Shown: positions 16,987-26,108, numbered from the stretch's first letter. The stretch is DNA of 64,000 bases from Bordetella parapertussis (GCA_945862265.1 CAMAXP010000013.1:36319-100318), one strand, 5' to 3'. Notes: generated by a model from the sequence alone, not told the origin. Translations and numbers: made by a program.

Positions 16987-18182
16987 GTCCTTTCTTTTCG
17001 AACCGGCAACAGGGCCGCAATGGCCTCGTCGGCATACCCCGCCTCGCGCAGGATCTCGGCACCGTGTTCACCGAGCGTGGGCGCGGGCGTGCGGACTGAT
17101 GCGGGCGTTCGGCTCCACGTTGCGGCCGGGGTCGTCATCCGCAGTTTGCCTTCGGTCGGATGGTCCATGTCCTGCAGCAGGCCCACCGCGGCAAGGTGCG
17201 GGTCGTCGATCAGGCTGTCGAGGGTGTGCATGGGTGCGAAGGGAATGTCGGCTTTGGCAAACAGGTCCATCCACTCGGCGGTGGTGCGGGTGAGCAGCGT
17301 TTCGGCGAACCACCCGTAGACGTAGTCGTAGTTTCCGGCCCGCGACGCCATGTCCTTTGTCCTTGGGTCGCGCTCGCCGCCCCAGGCCCTGAAGAAGGCA
17401 TCCCACTGCTTGTCGGTATAGACGAGCGCGCAGAGGTAGTCGTCTTTCGTGCGATACGGCCGGCGGTCCGGCGCGAGCAGCCGCGGATAGCCGGGCGGCG
17501 CGATCGGCGGGTCGAAACTGCGGCCGCCCATGTGGTCGCCGAGCACGAACCCGGCCATGGTTTCGAACATCGGGACCTCGATCGACTGTCCTTCCCCCGT
17601 GCGATCCCGGTGGAGCAGCGCGGCGAGGATCGCATGCACGGCACTCAGCCCGACGATCCTGTCGGCGATGACGGAGGGCGCGTAGCGTGGCTCGCCGGTC
17701 ATCTTGCCTGTCAGCGCGGGCAGGGCGGTGAGGCCCTGGATCAGGTCGTCGTAGGCAGGTCGCCCGGCATACGGCCCGGTTTCGCCAAACCCGTGAAGGC
17801 TTGCGTATACGAGGCGCGAATTCAACCCGAGGAGCGTCTCCGCGTCGAGGCCCAGGCGGCCCATGGCCGCGGGGCGGATGTTGTGGACGAACACATCCGC
17901 GTCTGAAGAGAGCTTCAGCAGCGCATCGCGCGCCGCGGGGTTCTTGAGGTCGAGGACGATGGAGCGCTTGTTGCGGTTGGTCTGCAGGAACAACGCGCCC
18001 ATGCCGGCATGCTTCATCGGTGCGGCCTGGCGCATCACGTCGCCGTCCGGCGACTCGACCTTGATGATCTCGGCGCCATAGTCGCCGAGGATCATCGTCG
18101 CATAAGGCCCCATCATCACGCTGGTGAGGTCGATGACCCGGACGCCGGAGAGCGGGCCGGGCTTCAACTGGGGATTGGGCAA
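16983..18182 (-). CDS. CaiB/BaiF-family (class III) CoA transferase, second copy
   Basis: 399 residues if translation begins at the TTG at 18182, which has GGAAG six bases upstream and no in-frame ATG at the family start. GVRVIDLTSVMMGPYATMILGDYGAEIIKVE is the family N-terminus, and the likely catalytic Asp is in YDDLIQGLTALPALTG. Only the general pattern is shared with the convergent neighbour, so this is not a recent duplicate. It reads alone on the reverse strand and ends inside the stop codon of the neighbour. The acid and CoA donor are unknown. Confidence 0.9.
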   Translation of the reverse strand: MPNPQLKPGPLSGVRVIDLTSVMMGPYATMILGDYGAEIIKVESPDGDVMRQAAPMKHAGMGALFLQTNRNKRSIVLDLKNPAARDALLKLSSDADVFVHNIRPAAMGRLGLDAETLLGLNSRLVYASLHGFGETGPYAGRPAYDDLIQGLTALPALTGKMTGEPRYAPSVIADRIVGLSAVHAILAALLHRDRTGEGQSIEVPMFETMAGFVLGDHMGGRSFDPPIAPPGYPRLLAPDRRPYRTKDDYLCALVYTDKQWDAFFRAWGGERDPRTKDMASRAGNYDYVYGWFAETLLTRTTAEWMDLFAKADIPFAPMHTLDSLIDDPHLAAVGLLQDMDHPTEGKLRMTTPAATWSRTPASVRTPAPTLGEHGAEILREAGYADEAIAALLPVRKERT

Positions 18183-18214
18183 GGGAGACTTCCGGTGGCA
18201 CCTTCGTAGGCGGC

Positions 18215-18250
18215 AGTATAGCCTTGGCCGCAGTGCGGGCGGCTTATACT
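18215..18250. promoter_or_regulatory. Two divergent TATACT -10 candidates
   Basis: TATACT occurs on the reverse strand at 18220-18215, facing the CoA transferase, and on the forward strand at 18245-18250, facing the monooxygenase-fold gene. Each lies about 32 bases from its start codon. The forward one has TTGGCC upstream at a short 15-base spacing. Confidence 0.35.
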
Positions 18251-18282
18251 GGCAGCCCCATTTTGCGGAGCCGAACCCAGCC

Positions 18283-18627
18283 ATGATTGCCGTGATCTTC
18301 GAATTCACGCCTGCCGAAGGGCGCATGCCGGACTACTTGGACCTCGTTGCGCAACTGAAGCCGGAACTGGACAAGGCCGACGGATTCGTTTCGCTCGAGC
18401 GCTTCGAGAGCATCACCACCCCGGGCAAGTACGTATCGTTGCAGTTCTGGCGCGACGAGGCGTCCGTCCAGAAATGGCGTAACGTCCAGCTCCACCGGCA
18501 GGCGCAGGCGCAAGGCCGGGGCGGGATCATTGCCGACTACCGGTTGCGCATTGCAGCAGTGAACCGCGATTACACTAAGTCCGATCGCACGCAGGCGCCC
18601 GCAGACAGCGTCGCAGTGCACGGCTGA
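18283..18627 (+). CDS. Antibiotic-biosynthesis-monooxygenase (ABM) fold protein
   Basis: Small dimeric ferredoxin-like alpha/beta-barrel protein, 114 residues. AVIFEFTPAEGRMPDYLDL, GFVSLERFESIT and KYVSLQFWRDEASVQKWRN follow the ABM/DUF3291 pattern. Members are cofactor-free monooxygenases, haem-degrading enzymes or stress proteins, and nothing here decides which. It is 19 bases upstream of a Bug receptor and probably heads a three-gene operon. The start is the ATG at 18283, with GGAG 10-15 bases upstream. Confidence 0.8.
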   Translation: MIAVIFEFTPAEGRMPDYLDLVAQLKPELDKADGFVSLERFESITTPGKYVSLQFWRDEASVQKWRNVQLHRQAQAQGRGGIIADYRLRIAAVNRDYTKSDRTQAPADSVAVHG

Positions 18628-18646
18628 TTTCAGAGGAGGAGGCGGA

Positions 18647-19636
18647 GTGCGAAAGATGATTGCAGGAAGGCTCGTTGCATTGGCATGCGCAGCTGCAGGC
18701 GTCGCGGTGGGCGGTATCCCGGCCGGGGCGCAGGCGGCCTGGCCGGACCAGCCGATCAACATGATCATCGCCTACGCTCCAGGCGGCGGCACCGATATTG
18801 CCGCACGGGTGATGATCCCGTTCATCGAGAAATACCTCGGCGACAACGCCAAGATCAACGTGATCAACCGGCCCGGGGCGAGCGGGGATATCGGCTTCTC
18901 TGCGATCGCTGCTGCGGCGCCTGACGGCTACACCATCGGCTTTATCAATACGCCGCCGGTCCTCGCCACGCCGATCGAAAGGAAGACCGGCTACACGTGG
19001 CAATCGTACGATCTCCTGGGCAACGTCGTGGACGATCCTGGAACGTTCTGCCTGCACGCGGATAGCCCGCACAAGACCCTCGCCGGCCTGGCGGCCTTCG
19101 CCAAGGCGAACCCGGGCATGGTTACGGTGGGTAGTACCGGCGTGGGCTCGGATGACCACCTCGCAATGCTGAAGTTTCAGAAAAGCGCCGGCGTGAAGAT
19201 GAACCACATCCCTTTCAAGGGGTCGTCCGAAACCCGCAATGCCGTGGTCGGCAAGCAGATCGCTGTCGCGGCGATCAACGTAGGCGAGGCACTTCAGTAC
19301 TTGAAGGGCGGGGCGCCGATCCGCTGTCTTGGGCAGATGACGATGACCCGGTCGAGCATGGCGCCCGACTGGCCGACTTTCAAGGAGCAGGGTTACGACT
19401 TCGAGATGGCCTCGCTGCGCGGGATCGCCGCGCCCAAGGGCCTGCCGCCGGCCATTCGCGAGCGGCTGGTCGGGGCGATCGAGCGTGCGGCAGCGGATCC
19501 TGCGCTGCGCGAGGCAGCGGAAAAGGTCTTTGCCCCGTTGCGTTACCTTGGTCCCGCGGCCTATGCCGAGGAATTGCGCACTGCCGAGGCGATTTTCCGA
19601 CAGATGTGGGCCGAAACGCCGTGGATCGATAAATAA
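18647..19636 (+). CDS. Bug-family tripartite tricarboxylate transporter receptor
   Basis: 329 residues from the GTG at 18647, which has GAGGAGG just upstream; an ATG at 18656 is the alternative. The signal peptide ends near AGAQA|AWPDQP. Loops IIAYAPGGGTDIAARVM and INRPGASGDIGFSAIA mark the Bug family, but the sequence is a more distant branch with INTPPVLATPIERKTGYTW. It sits 10 bases before a D-aminoacylase-like gene, so the ligand may be an N-acyl amino acid or related amide (inference). Confidence 0.9.
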   Translation: MRKMIAGRLVALACAAAGVAVGGIPAGAQAAWPDQPINMIIAYAPGGGTDIAARVMIPFIEKYLGDNAKINVINRPGASGDIGFSAIAAAAPDGYTIGFINTPPVLATPIERKTGYTWQSYDLLGNVVDDPGTFCLHADSPHKTLAGLAAFAKANPGMVTVGSTGVGSDDHLAMLKFQKSAGVKMNHIPFKGSSETRNAVVGKQIAVAAINVGEALQYLKGGAPIRCLGQMTMTRSSMAPDWPTFKEQGYDFEMASLRGIAAPKGLPPAIRERLVGAIERAAADPALREAAEKVFAPLRYLGPAAYAEELRTAEAIFRQMWAETPWIDK

Positions 19637-19646
19637 GGGAACCGAC

Positions 19647-21344
19647 ATGCATGACCTGGTGATTCGAGGCGGGACCCTCGTCGACGGAACGGGGGCGCCG
19701 TCGTTCAGCGGCGACCTGGGTATTTCGGCCGGCCGCGTGGCGGAAGTGGGCAAGGTTGGCGCGGGCCGGCGCGAGATCGACGCCGGCGGCCTGCTGGTGG
19801 CGCCGGGCTGGGTGGACATCCACACGCACTACGACGGGCAGGCCACGTGGGACCCTTACATGACGCCTTCCTCGTGGCACGGGGTAACCACGGCGATCAT
19901 GGGCAACTGCGGCGTGGGCTTTGCACCCGCCCGCACGAGCCAGCGCCAGTGGATGATCGAACTGATGGAGGGCGTTGAGGACATTCCAGAGGCGGTGCTG
20001 TCCGAGGGCGTGCAGTGGGACTGGGAAAGCTTTCCGCAATACCTCGATGCGCTGGCGAAGATGCCGCGCGCGATGGACCTCGGCGCGCAGATCCCGCACG
20101 GCGCGCTGCGCGTGTTCGTGATGGGAGAGCGTGGTGCCGGGCGCGAAGTGGCGACAGACGCCGATGTCGCGCAAATGGCTGCGCTGGCGAAAGAGGCGGT
20201 GGCGGCAGGGGCATTCGGGTTTACGTCATCGCGCACCATCGTGCACCGCACGAGCAAAGGGCAGGCGGTGCCGAGCCTCGGTGCCGCTTCCAGAGAGCTG
20301 CAGGCCATCGGCCGCGCGGTCGGCGAGACAGGCAAGGGCGTGATGCAGCTGATCTCGGACTTCGACGAACTCGACAGCGAATTTGAATTGCTGCGCGCTG
20401 TGGCCACGTCCAGCGGCCGGCCGCTGTCGTTCACGCTGCTGCAGCACGACTTCGCGCCGGAGCGCTGGCGCGCGGTGATGAAGCGGGTGGACGCCGCCCG
20501 CGCCGCGGGGCTGGACATCAAGGCGCAGGTGGCCTGCCGCGCGATCGGCATGGTGCACGGGCTCGAGTGCTCCATGCACCCGTTCTTCCTGTGCCCGTCG
20601 TATATCGAGATCGCGAAGCTGCCGTTGGCCGAACGCGTGAGGCGCATGCGCGATCCTGCACTGCGTTCGCGCATCCTGGCGGAGTGGGCCGTGCCGCCCG
20701 GCAACCGGCGCCTCGATAGCATCACCCAGCACCTGCACAAGTATTTCCCCATCGGCGCAGACTCCGAGTACGAGCCGCGTCAGGAGGACAGCGTGGTAGG
20801 CATCGCGGGCAGTACCGGTCGCCTGCCCCAGGAGGTCGCCTACGATCTGCTGCTGGAAGAGGAGGGCCTGCAGAAGTTCTATTTCCCGCTCTACAACTAC
20901 CTGACCTCCGACCTGAGCATCGTCCACGAAATGATGAGCCACCCGGCCGCACTGCTGGGCCTGGGCGATGCGGGCGCGCATTGCGGCTACATCTGTGACG
21001 CGAGCTATCCGACCTACCTCATCAAGCACTGGGCGCGCGACCGCACCCGCGGGCCGAAGTTCGGCCTGGAGTGGCTGGTCGAGGCGCAGACCCGGCGCAA
21101 CGCGCGGGCCATGGGCATGCAGGACCGGGGCACCCTTGAGCCAGGCATGAAGGCCGACATCAACCTCATCGACTACAACAAGCTCGGGCTTTCCACGCCG
21201 CTGATGACCTACGACCTGCCGGCCGGCGGGCGGAGGCTGGTGCAGCACGCTTCGGGGTACGAAGCGACGTTCGTATCGGGGGAGATGGTGATGGAGCGGG
21301 GGAAGGCGACGGGAGCGCTGCCGGGACGCCTGGTGCGCGCCTGA
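19647..21344 (+). CDS. N-acyl-D-amino-acid deacylase-like amidohydrolase
   Basis: 565 residues, in the range of larger D-aminoacylase relatives. LVIRGGTLVDGTGAPSF and WVDIHTHYDGQATWDP (near residue 60) give the N-terminal beta-sandwich and HxH metal site; LGDAGAHCGYICDASYPTYL near 440 and GTLEPGMKADINLIDY near 500 are conserved C-terminal motifs. It would release a carboxylate and an amino acid from an N-acyl compound, using zinc. It is the third gene of the ABM-Bug-deacylase operon. The stop is followed by an EcoRI-type palindrome and then by the left GTAC repeat. Confidence 0.88.
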   Translation: MHDLVIRGGTLVDGTGAPSFSGDLGISAGRVAEVGKVGAGRREIDAGGLLVAPGWVDIHTHYDGQATWDPYMTPSSWHGVTTAIMGNCGVGFAPARTSQRQWMIELMEGVEDIPEAVLSEGVQWDWESFPQYLDALAKMPRAMDLGAQIPHGALRVFVMGERGAGREVATDADVAQMAALAKEAVAAGAFGFTSSRTIVHRTSKGQAVPSLGAASRELQAIGRAVGETGKGVMQLISDFDELDSEFELLRAVATSSGRPLSFTLLQHDFAPERWRAVMKRVDAARAAGLDIKAQVACRAIGMVHGLECSMHPFFLCPSYIEIAKLPLAERVRRMRDPALRSRILAEWAVPPGNRRLDSITQHLHKYFPIGADSEYEPRQEDSVVGIAGSTGRLPQEVAYDLLLEEEGLQKFYFPLYNYLTSDLSIVHEMMSHPAALLGLGDAGAHCGYICDASYPTYLIKHWARDRTRGPKFGLEWLVEAQTRRNARAMGMQDRGTLEPGMKADINLIDYNKLGLSTPLMTYDLPAGGRRLVQHASGYEATFVSGEMVMERGKATGALPGRLVRA

Positions 21345-21388
21345 ATTCAGTGAAATAGGTTTGTAGTATCGTTTACAGGAGCCGCTTT

Positions 21389-21425
21389 CCTGTCAGTTAG
21401 AGTACCAGTACAAGTACACTAACCC
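21389..21425. repeat. GTAC-triplet palindromic repeat, left copy
   Basis: Three GTAC tetramers at exact 6-base spacing (21402, 21408, 21414) inside an imperfect palindrome running from TTAGA to ACTAA. A related copy lies at 23938-23974; about 25 of 37 positions match, including the flank CCTGYCAGTT. This copy overlaps the stop codon of the truncated dehydrogenase fragment. Confidence 0.75.
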
Positions 21426-21661
21426 AGCAGGCGGTCGCATTCGGGTTTCTGTGCGAGATCGCCGGTCCAGGCGTGCGCCAGGGACGGATCGGAAGCGGAG
21501 TTCACCGCGGCATTCACGGTTTCGGCGTTCACGTCGGCAAACACGGTGCGCACGCCCTGTGCAACAAGTGCGAGCGCAATTGCGCGGCCGATGCCGTTGC
21601 CGGCGCCCGTCACGACAGCAGCGTCTTTCTGCGGGTCGAACAATCGATCAAATCCTGGCAT
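21419..21661 (-). pseudogene. Truncated short-chain dehydrogenase, N-terminal third only
   Basis: 80 codons encode the Rossmann start of a short-chain dehydrogenase: AAVVTGAGNGIGRAIALALVAQG with the TGxxxGIG cofactor loop, then FADVNAETV and the TGDLAQ acidic turn. Normal members have about 250 residues with an NNAG motif and a YxxxK catalytic pair, none of which follow. The frame ends at CDRLLG-stop exactly where the left GTAC repeat begins, and the final Gly and stop derive from the repeat. It follows the histidine kinase by 12 bases and still has a ribosome-binding site (AAGGACT). Catalysis is not possible for this fragment. Confidence 0.85.
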
Positions 21662-21673
21662 GTGTGGAGTCCT

Positions 21674-23497
21674 TTACTTGTTCAGCCATTTTCCCAGCGT
21701 GGCATAGATCGCCGCGACGCGCACGGGCTTGGCGACATAGTCGTTCATCCCGGCTTCGAGCAGCCGCTCCCGGTCGCCGGCCATAGCGCTGGCGGTCATG
21801 GCGATGATCGGTAGACCTGCAAGGGCGGGATTCTTCCGGAGGATGCGCGTGGTCTCGATGCCGTCCATATCCGGCATCTGCAGGTCCATCAGCACGAGGT
21901 CGAACCTTCCGGGTTGGATCAGTTCCAGGGCCTTCCGCCCGTTCGAGGCGACGCTGACGATGGCCCCGGTCGGTTCCAGCACGCCGACGGCGACGAGCTG
22001 GTTCACCTCGTCGTCCTCGACCAGCAGGATGCGCTTGCCGGAAAGGTCCGCAGGCGCATCGGCGTCCGGGCGGTCCGTGCCGGCCTGCAGGTACGCGCCG
22101 GTGTCCGCTGCGCGGCCGCATTCGAGTGCGAAACGAAAGGTGCTGCCCCGGCCGGGTGCGCTTTCCACGTTGATCTTCCCGCCCATGGCCTCCACCAGGC
22201 GGGCGGAGATCGAGAGCCCGAGCCCGGTGCCGGCCCTGCGGCGGGTGCTGGAGGTATCGACCTGCGTAAACGGCTGGAACAGCCCGGCCAGTTGCGCGGC
22301 GCTCATGCCGATGCCGGTGTCCGCGACGGCGAAGGACAGTCGTATGCGCTCCGCTTGCGCGCCCTCGAGCCCGACCGCCAGCGTGACCTCCCCCTGGTCA
22401 GTGAACTTGACGGCATTGGCGCACAGGTTGGCCAGGACCTGCCCGAGGCGCACGGGGTCCGCCACCACGGCGCGTGGGACGCCAGGGGCCACGGAAACCG
22501 AAAACCCGACGCCCTTATCCTGGGCCTTGGCCTCCGTGATCGAGCGGACGTCGGCAAGGAGTGTTTCGAGCTCGAACTCCACCGGCTCGATTGCAAGCTT
22601 CCCGGCCTCGATCTTCGACAGGTCGAGGATGTCGTTGATGATGCGCAGCAGGGTGTTGGCCGCCACCGAGATCCGCGCCAGGTGCCCGGACACCGGGGCA
22701 GGCGGATGCGCCTGCTGCGCGAGGAGCGTCATGCCGAGGATGGCGTTCATCGGCGTGCGGATCTCATGGCTCATGTTGGCGAGGAAATCGCTCTTTGCCT
22801 GGTTGGCCGCCTCGGCGGATATCTTCGCCTCCTGGTGCGCGACGAGCAGGTCCGCAAGCTCGGCCTGCAGCACCGAGCGGCGGATGAACTCCGCGCTCGC
22901 GCTCTGTGCCATTGCGATCATCGCGCCCAGGAACAGCGTCAGCGTGGCCCCGAGCATCATCCCGGTGTAGCCGCCGGTCGCGATCGCTGGAATGGCGATC
23001 GGCGCAAGCACCGCGGCGGCGAACAGGCTGTAGGCGACCGGCAGCGTCGAGAGCCCGCGCAACGCCGCGGCGCAGACCGCGATCAAGATCGTCACGCCGG
23101 ACAGGCGCAGCACCGGCGGCGCCTGCTCGAGCACATGCCAGACGAGCAGGCTCCAGGCGAACCCGGACAGCGCAATGGCGGCGTGGAACAGGGCCGTCCA
23201 CGCGCGCTCGCGCGCCGGATCGCCCGGCAGCGGCTCGCGCGAATGGAGAACCCCGACCAGCATCCGCGCGCCGTACGCGACGGCCAGCGCAATGCACCAG
23301 TTCGCGATACGCCGATCTTCGACCTCGTCCCGCAGAAACAGCCAGACCACGGCCACGACAGGGAGCACAAGTGCGACGGCGAGGCGCGTTTCGCCGTAGG
23401 CGAAGCGCACGCGTTCGCCGCGTGTCTGCGCGAGGTCGGCCGCGGTGACATTGATGCGCGGACCGTAGGCCGCGGCGGATGGCTTGGCGTCTCCCAT
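21674..23497 (-). CDS. Hybrid membrane sensor histidine kinase with C-terminal receiver
   Basis: 607 residues. About residues 35-205 contain six or seven membrane segments as sensor. A short linker leads to the HisKA domain with phospho-His244 in [14 protein letters not shown], then HATPase_c (N-box [10 protein letters not shown]-boxes VADTGIGM and [13 protein letters not shown]), and a receiver with acidic VEDDE, phosphoacceptor Asp538 in LMDLQMP and Lys in YVAKPV. The ATG at 23497 fits the predicted start; upstream codons belong to the divergent promoter. Only 23 bases separate it from the Hpt start codon. The signal sensed and the final output are unknown. Confidence 0.92.
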   Translation of the reverse strand: MGDAKPSAAAYGPRINVTAADLAQTRGERVRFAYGETRLAVALVLPVVAVVWLFLRDEVEDRRIANWCIALAVAYGARMLVGVLHSREPLPGDPARERAWTALFHAAIALSGFAWSLLVWHVLEQAPPVLRLSGVTILIAVCAAALRGLSTLPVAYSLFAAAVLAPIAIPAIATGGYTGMMLGATLTLFLGAMIAMAQSASAEFIRRSVLQAELADLLVAHQEAKISAEAANQAKSDFLANMSHEIRTPMNAILGMTLLAQQAHPPAPVSGHLARISVAANTLLRIINDILDLSKIEAGKLAIEPVEFELETLLADVRSITEAKAQDKGVGFSVSVAPGVPRAVVADPVRLGQVLANLCANAVKFTDQGEVTLAVGLEGAQAERIRLSFAVADTGIGMSAAQLAGLFQPFTQVDTSSTRRRAGTGLGLSISARLVEAMGGKINVESAPGRGSTFRFALECGRAADTGAYLQAGTDRPDADAPADLSGKRILLVEDDEVNQLVAVGVLEPTGAIVSVASNGRKALELIQPGRFDLVLMDLQMPDMDGIETTRILRKNPALAGLPIIAMTASAMAGDRERLLEAGMNDYVAKPVRVAAIYATLGKWLNK

Positions 23498-23511
23498 GGT
23501 GCGGGTAGAAT
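23484..23511 (+). promoter_or_regulatory. Candidate Hpt promoter, near-leaderless
   Basis: TTGGCG at 23484-23489 and TAGAAT at 23506-23511 with a 16-base spacer point at the Hpt gene. The predicted transcript would start about 3 bases before the ATG at 23521. The -35 lies inside the coding sequence of the divergent kinase. Confidence 0.4.
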
Positions 23512-23520
23512 AATCCCGAT

Positions 23521-23898
23521 ATGCGCGAGATGACAAAGGATCCGATCCCGGTGCTCGACGAGCGGCAGGTGGCCGGCCTGGTCGGTCTGGACCGGGGAAA
23601 AGGGGCCCTCTTTTCCGGGTTCGTCAGCGCATTTACGGCCGGCGCTGCGGCCAGGATCGCAGTGCTGCGACAACAGGCCAACGGGGCGGAGGGCGCCGCG
23701 CTTGCCGACAGTGCGCATGCGCTGCGGGGCGCGGCCGGCAACGTCGGCGCGGCGCGACTGGCAGCGCTGTGCGAGCAGATTGAGGCTGCCGGACGGCGGC
23801 AGGACATGGGCAGCGCGAGGGCGCTCGCCGCGCTGGTGGAGGCCGAGTACGCGGCCGCGCGCGATGCCCTGCGCGCCGCCTGTCCCGCAAATTCATGA
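23521..23898 (+). CDS. Hpt-domain histidine phosphotransfer protein
   Basis: 125 residues, one four-helix Hpt domain. His66 in [18 protein letters not shown] matches the HxLKGxxxxxG motif of phosphorelay proteins. It has no other domain. Encoded head to head with the hybrid kinase, it probably takes phosphate from that protein's receiver and passes it to a response regulator not encoded nearby. It reads toward the reverse-strand Old Yellow Enzyme gene, with the right GTAC repeat between them. Start ATG at 23521 or 23530. Confidence 0.87.
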   Translation: MREMTKDPIPVLDERQVAGLVGLDRGKGALFSGFVSAFTAGAAARIAVLRQQANGAEGAALADSAHALRGAAGNVGAARLAALCEQIEAAGRRQDMGSARALAALVEAEYAAARDALRAACPANS

Positions 23899-23937
23899 AG
23901 ATTTAGTTACAAATGTCGGGGCCACAGAGGCCGATAT

Positions 23938-23974
23938 CCTGCCAGTTTATGTACTGGTACCGGTACATAACTCC
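23938..23974. repeat. GTAC-triplet palindromic repeat, right copy
   Basis: A 24-base palindrome (23947-23970) with one mismatched pair, centred on GGTACC, containing GTAC at 23951, 23957 and 23963. It is in the same orientation as the left copy, 2.5 kb away. It fills the gap between the convergent Hpt and Old Yellow Enzyme genes. It lacks the GC-rich stem and T run of an intrinsic terminator. Confidence 0.75.
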
Positions 23975-23982
23975 CCGAAACC

Positions 23983-25131
23983 TCAGCGTTTCCCCGCCTT
24001 GTCGATCAACGGCTGCCGTCGCGTCAGCCACCAGCCGTACTGCTCGGGCCACAGCGCGAACTCGGGGTCCGCGCCCAGCGCGCGCGCAGCGTGCAGGGCC
24101 CATTGGGGATCGAAGAGCGCCTCGCGGCCGATGGCGATGATGTCCGCCTGGCCTGCCTGTAGCGCTTCTTCGGCCTGCGGACCGTCGAGGATCAGGCCCA
24201 CCGCCATCGTGCGGATCCCGGCGCCGGCTTTCACGCTTGCGGCGAACGGCAGCTGGAACCCCGGCACGCGCGGCGTGATCGGCTTGACGGCGGCGGTCGC
24301 CGAGCCCTGGATGCCGCCGGAGGAGCAGTCGATGACGTCCACGCCCAGTTTCTTGAGCTCGCCCGCATAAATGACGCTGTCTTCGATGCCCCATCCGCCT
24401 TCCACGTCGTCCACCGACGAGATGCGCACGAACAGCGGCTTGTCCTCCGGCCAGGCGCCGCGCACTGCGCGCGCCACTTCGAGCGGAAACCGCATGCGGT
24501 TCTCCAGGCTCCCGCCGTAGGCATCGGTGCGCGGGTTCGACAGCGGGGAGAGGAAGGTGTGCAGCAGGTAGCCGTGCGCGCTGTGGAGCTCGATCACCTC
24601 GAACCCCGCGCGTTCGGCGCGGCGCGCGGCATCGACGAAGGACTGCCTGATCCGCGCCAGCTCGGGCAGGGCCAGCGCGTGGGGCTTCAACCAATCCGGC
24701 CCGATCGGGTTGTCCCCGGGCGCCACGATGTCCCAGGCGCGGTCGCCGCGCGCCCGGTCGGCTTCGTCCAGGGGGCCGTTGCCGAACCAGGGCCGCTGCA
24801 TGCTCGCCTTGCGGCCGGCGTGGGCGAGCTGCATCGCCGGGACCGATCCCTGCGACTTGATGAAGGCCGCGATGCGCTGGAACGGCGCGATGTGCGCGTC
24901 GCTCCAGATCCCTAGGTCGCCATGCGTGATGCGCCCGGCGGCCTCGACCGCGGTGGCTTCGGTGAAGACCAGCCCGGCGCGGCCGATCGCGAACTTGGCC
25001 AAGTGCGCGAAATGCCAGTCGCCGGCCATGCCGTCGGTGGCCGAGTACTGGCACATCGGGGCGATTGCGACCCGGTTTGGGAGGCGGACGCCGCGCAGGT
25101 CCAGCGGGGTGAACAGGAGGGGAAGCGACAT
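23983..25131 (-). CDS. NADH:flavin oxidoreductase, Old Yellow Enzyme family (YqjM-like)
   Basis: FMN-dependent ene-reductase, 382 residues. LFTPLDLRGVRLPNRVAIAPMCQYSA has the class III cysteine in MCQYS; AHAGRKASMQRPW and HSAHGYLLHTFLSPLSNPRTDAYGGSLENR supply FMN and substrate contacts. It reduces activated C=C bonds in enones or enals, although some relatives act in demethylation or beta-oxidation. The ATG at 25131 is chosen because the product then begins as the family does. It ends a reverse operon with a hydroxyacid dehydrogenase and an amidase. Confidence 0.93.
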   Translation of the reverse strand: MSLPLLFTPLDLRGVRLPNRVAIAPMCQYSATDGMAGDWHFAHLAKFAIGRAGLVFTEATAVEAAGRITHGDLGIWSDAHIAPFQRIAAFIKSQGSVPAMQLAHAGRKASMQRPWFGNGPLDEADRARGDRAWDIVAPGDNPIGPDWLKPHALALPELARIRQSFVDAARRAERAGFEVIELHSAHGYLLHTFLSPLSNPRTDAYGGSLENRMRFPLEVARAVRGAWPEDKPLFVRISSVDDVEGGWGIEDSVIYAGELKKLGVDVIDCSSGGIQGSATAAVKPITPRVPGFQLPFAASVKAGAGIRTMAVGLILDGPQAEEALQAGQADIIAIGREALFDPQWALHAARALGADPEFALWPEQYGWWLTRRQPLIDKAGKR

Positions 25132-25136
25132 GGCGG

Positions 25137-26108
25137 CTAGCGGTTCCCGCGCCGGTCCCAGACCTCGGGGTTGACCAAATTGAGGGGTTTTTCGCCTTTC
25201 AGGATCCGCACGGTCTCGCGCGCTGCGATCTCGCTCATGCGTTCCACCGCCTCGACCGTCAGCCCGGCCTGGTGAGGCGTGAGAACGACGTTGTCGAGCT
25301 GCATCAGCGGATGGTCCATGGCGAGCGGCTGCTTGTCGAACACGTCGAGGGCTGCGCCGCGGATGCTGCGGGCCTGCAGCGCCGCGGTGATCGCCGTCTC
25401 GTCCACCACGGGGCCGCGCGCGACGTTCACCAGCACGGCGTTCGTCTTCATGCTTGCTATCCGTACCTTGCTTGCAAGCCCCTTGGTCTCGGCCGTGAGC
25501 GGACACGCGAGCACCACGAAGTCGCTCTGTGCGAAAAGCTCGTCGAGCGACACCCCGGTGACTTCCTTGGGCAGGTTCGCCGCCGTGCGTTGGTAGCCGA
25601 TGGCTTTCATGCCGAAGCCGTGGTGGCAGATCTTCATCACGATTTTGCCGATCGCGCCCACGCCGACGATGCCGACCGTCTTGCCGGAGAGTTCGATACT
25701 GCTGTCCGAAATTACACGCGCCGTGTCCCAGCCCTTGGTCCGGATGAGCGCGTCCATGCGGTGCGTGCCGCGCGCCAGCATCAGCATCGTGGTGACCACG
25801 TGTTCGGCCACCGTCTGGGCGTTGACGCCCGGCACGTTGGCCACGGGGATGCCGAGCTTGGTGGCGGACTCCATCGGGATCAGGTCCACGCCCGCGCCGT
25901 GGCGCACCACGCCCTTCAGGCGATTCGGGCGTTCGAACAGGTCGTCGGGGAGTTTCGCGCGCACCACCAGCACGTCGCAGTCGCCGATCAGGCTGCGCAT
26001 GGTGTCAAAGCCTGGGTCGGGCGCGATCACGAGCTCGGCCACTTCGCGGATGATGTTTTCGCCGACGGGAACCGACGGGTTGGTGAGTACGACCTTGGGA
26101 CGCGACAT
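25137..26108 (-). CDS. D-isomer-specific 2-hydroxyacid dehydrogenase
   Basis: NAD-dependent oxidoreductase related to 3-phosphoglycerate dehydrogenase, 323 residues. The Rossmann motif GIVGVGAIGKIV is near residue 146; the catalytic Arg lies in VNVARGPVVDE, the Glu in the following region and the His in LTPHQAG near 280. No ACT regulatory domain is present, so it is the short form. The ATG at 26108 is given; a GTG at 26120 overlaps the amidase stop and is equally possible. The stop is 5 bases before the Old Yellow Enzyme start. Confidence 0.91.
   Translation of the reverse strand: MSRPKVVLTNPSVPVGENIIREVAELVIAPDPGFDTMRSLIGDCDVLVVRAKLPDDLFERPNRLKGVVRHGAGVDLIPMESATKLGIPVANVPGVNAQTVAEHVVTTMLMLARGTHRMDALIRTKGWDTARVISDSSIELSGKTVGIVGVGAIGKIVMKICHHGFGMKAIGYQRTAANLPKEVTGVSLDELFAQSDFVVLACPLTAETKGLASKVRIASMKTNAVLVNVARGPVVDETAITAALQARSIRGAALDVFDKQPLAMDHPLMQLDNVVLTPHQAGLTVEAVERMSEIAARETVRILKGEKPLNLVNPEVWDRRGNR

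Noticed and set aside
21341..21350. CTGAATTCAG palindrome at the deacylase stop codon as an operator
   Set aside because: A single 10-base palindrome at a gene end is expected by chance and has no promoter beside it.
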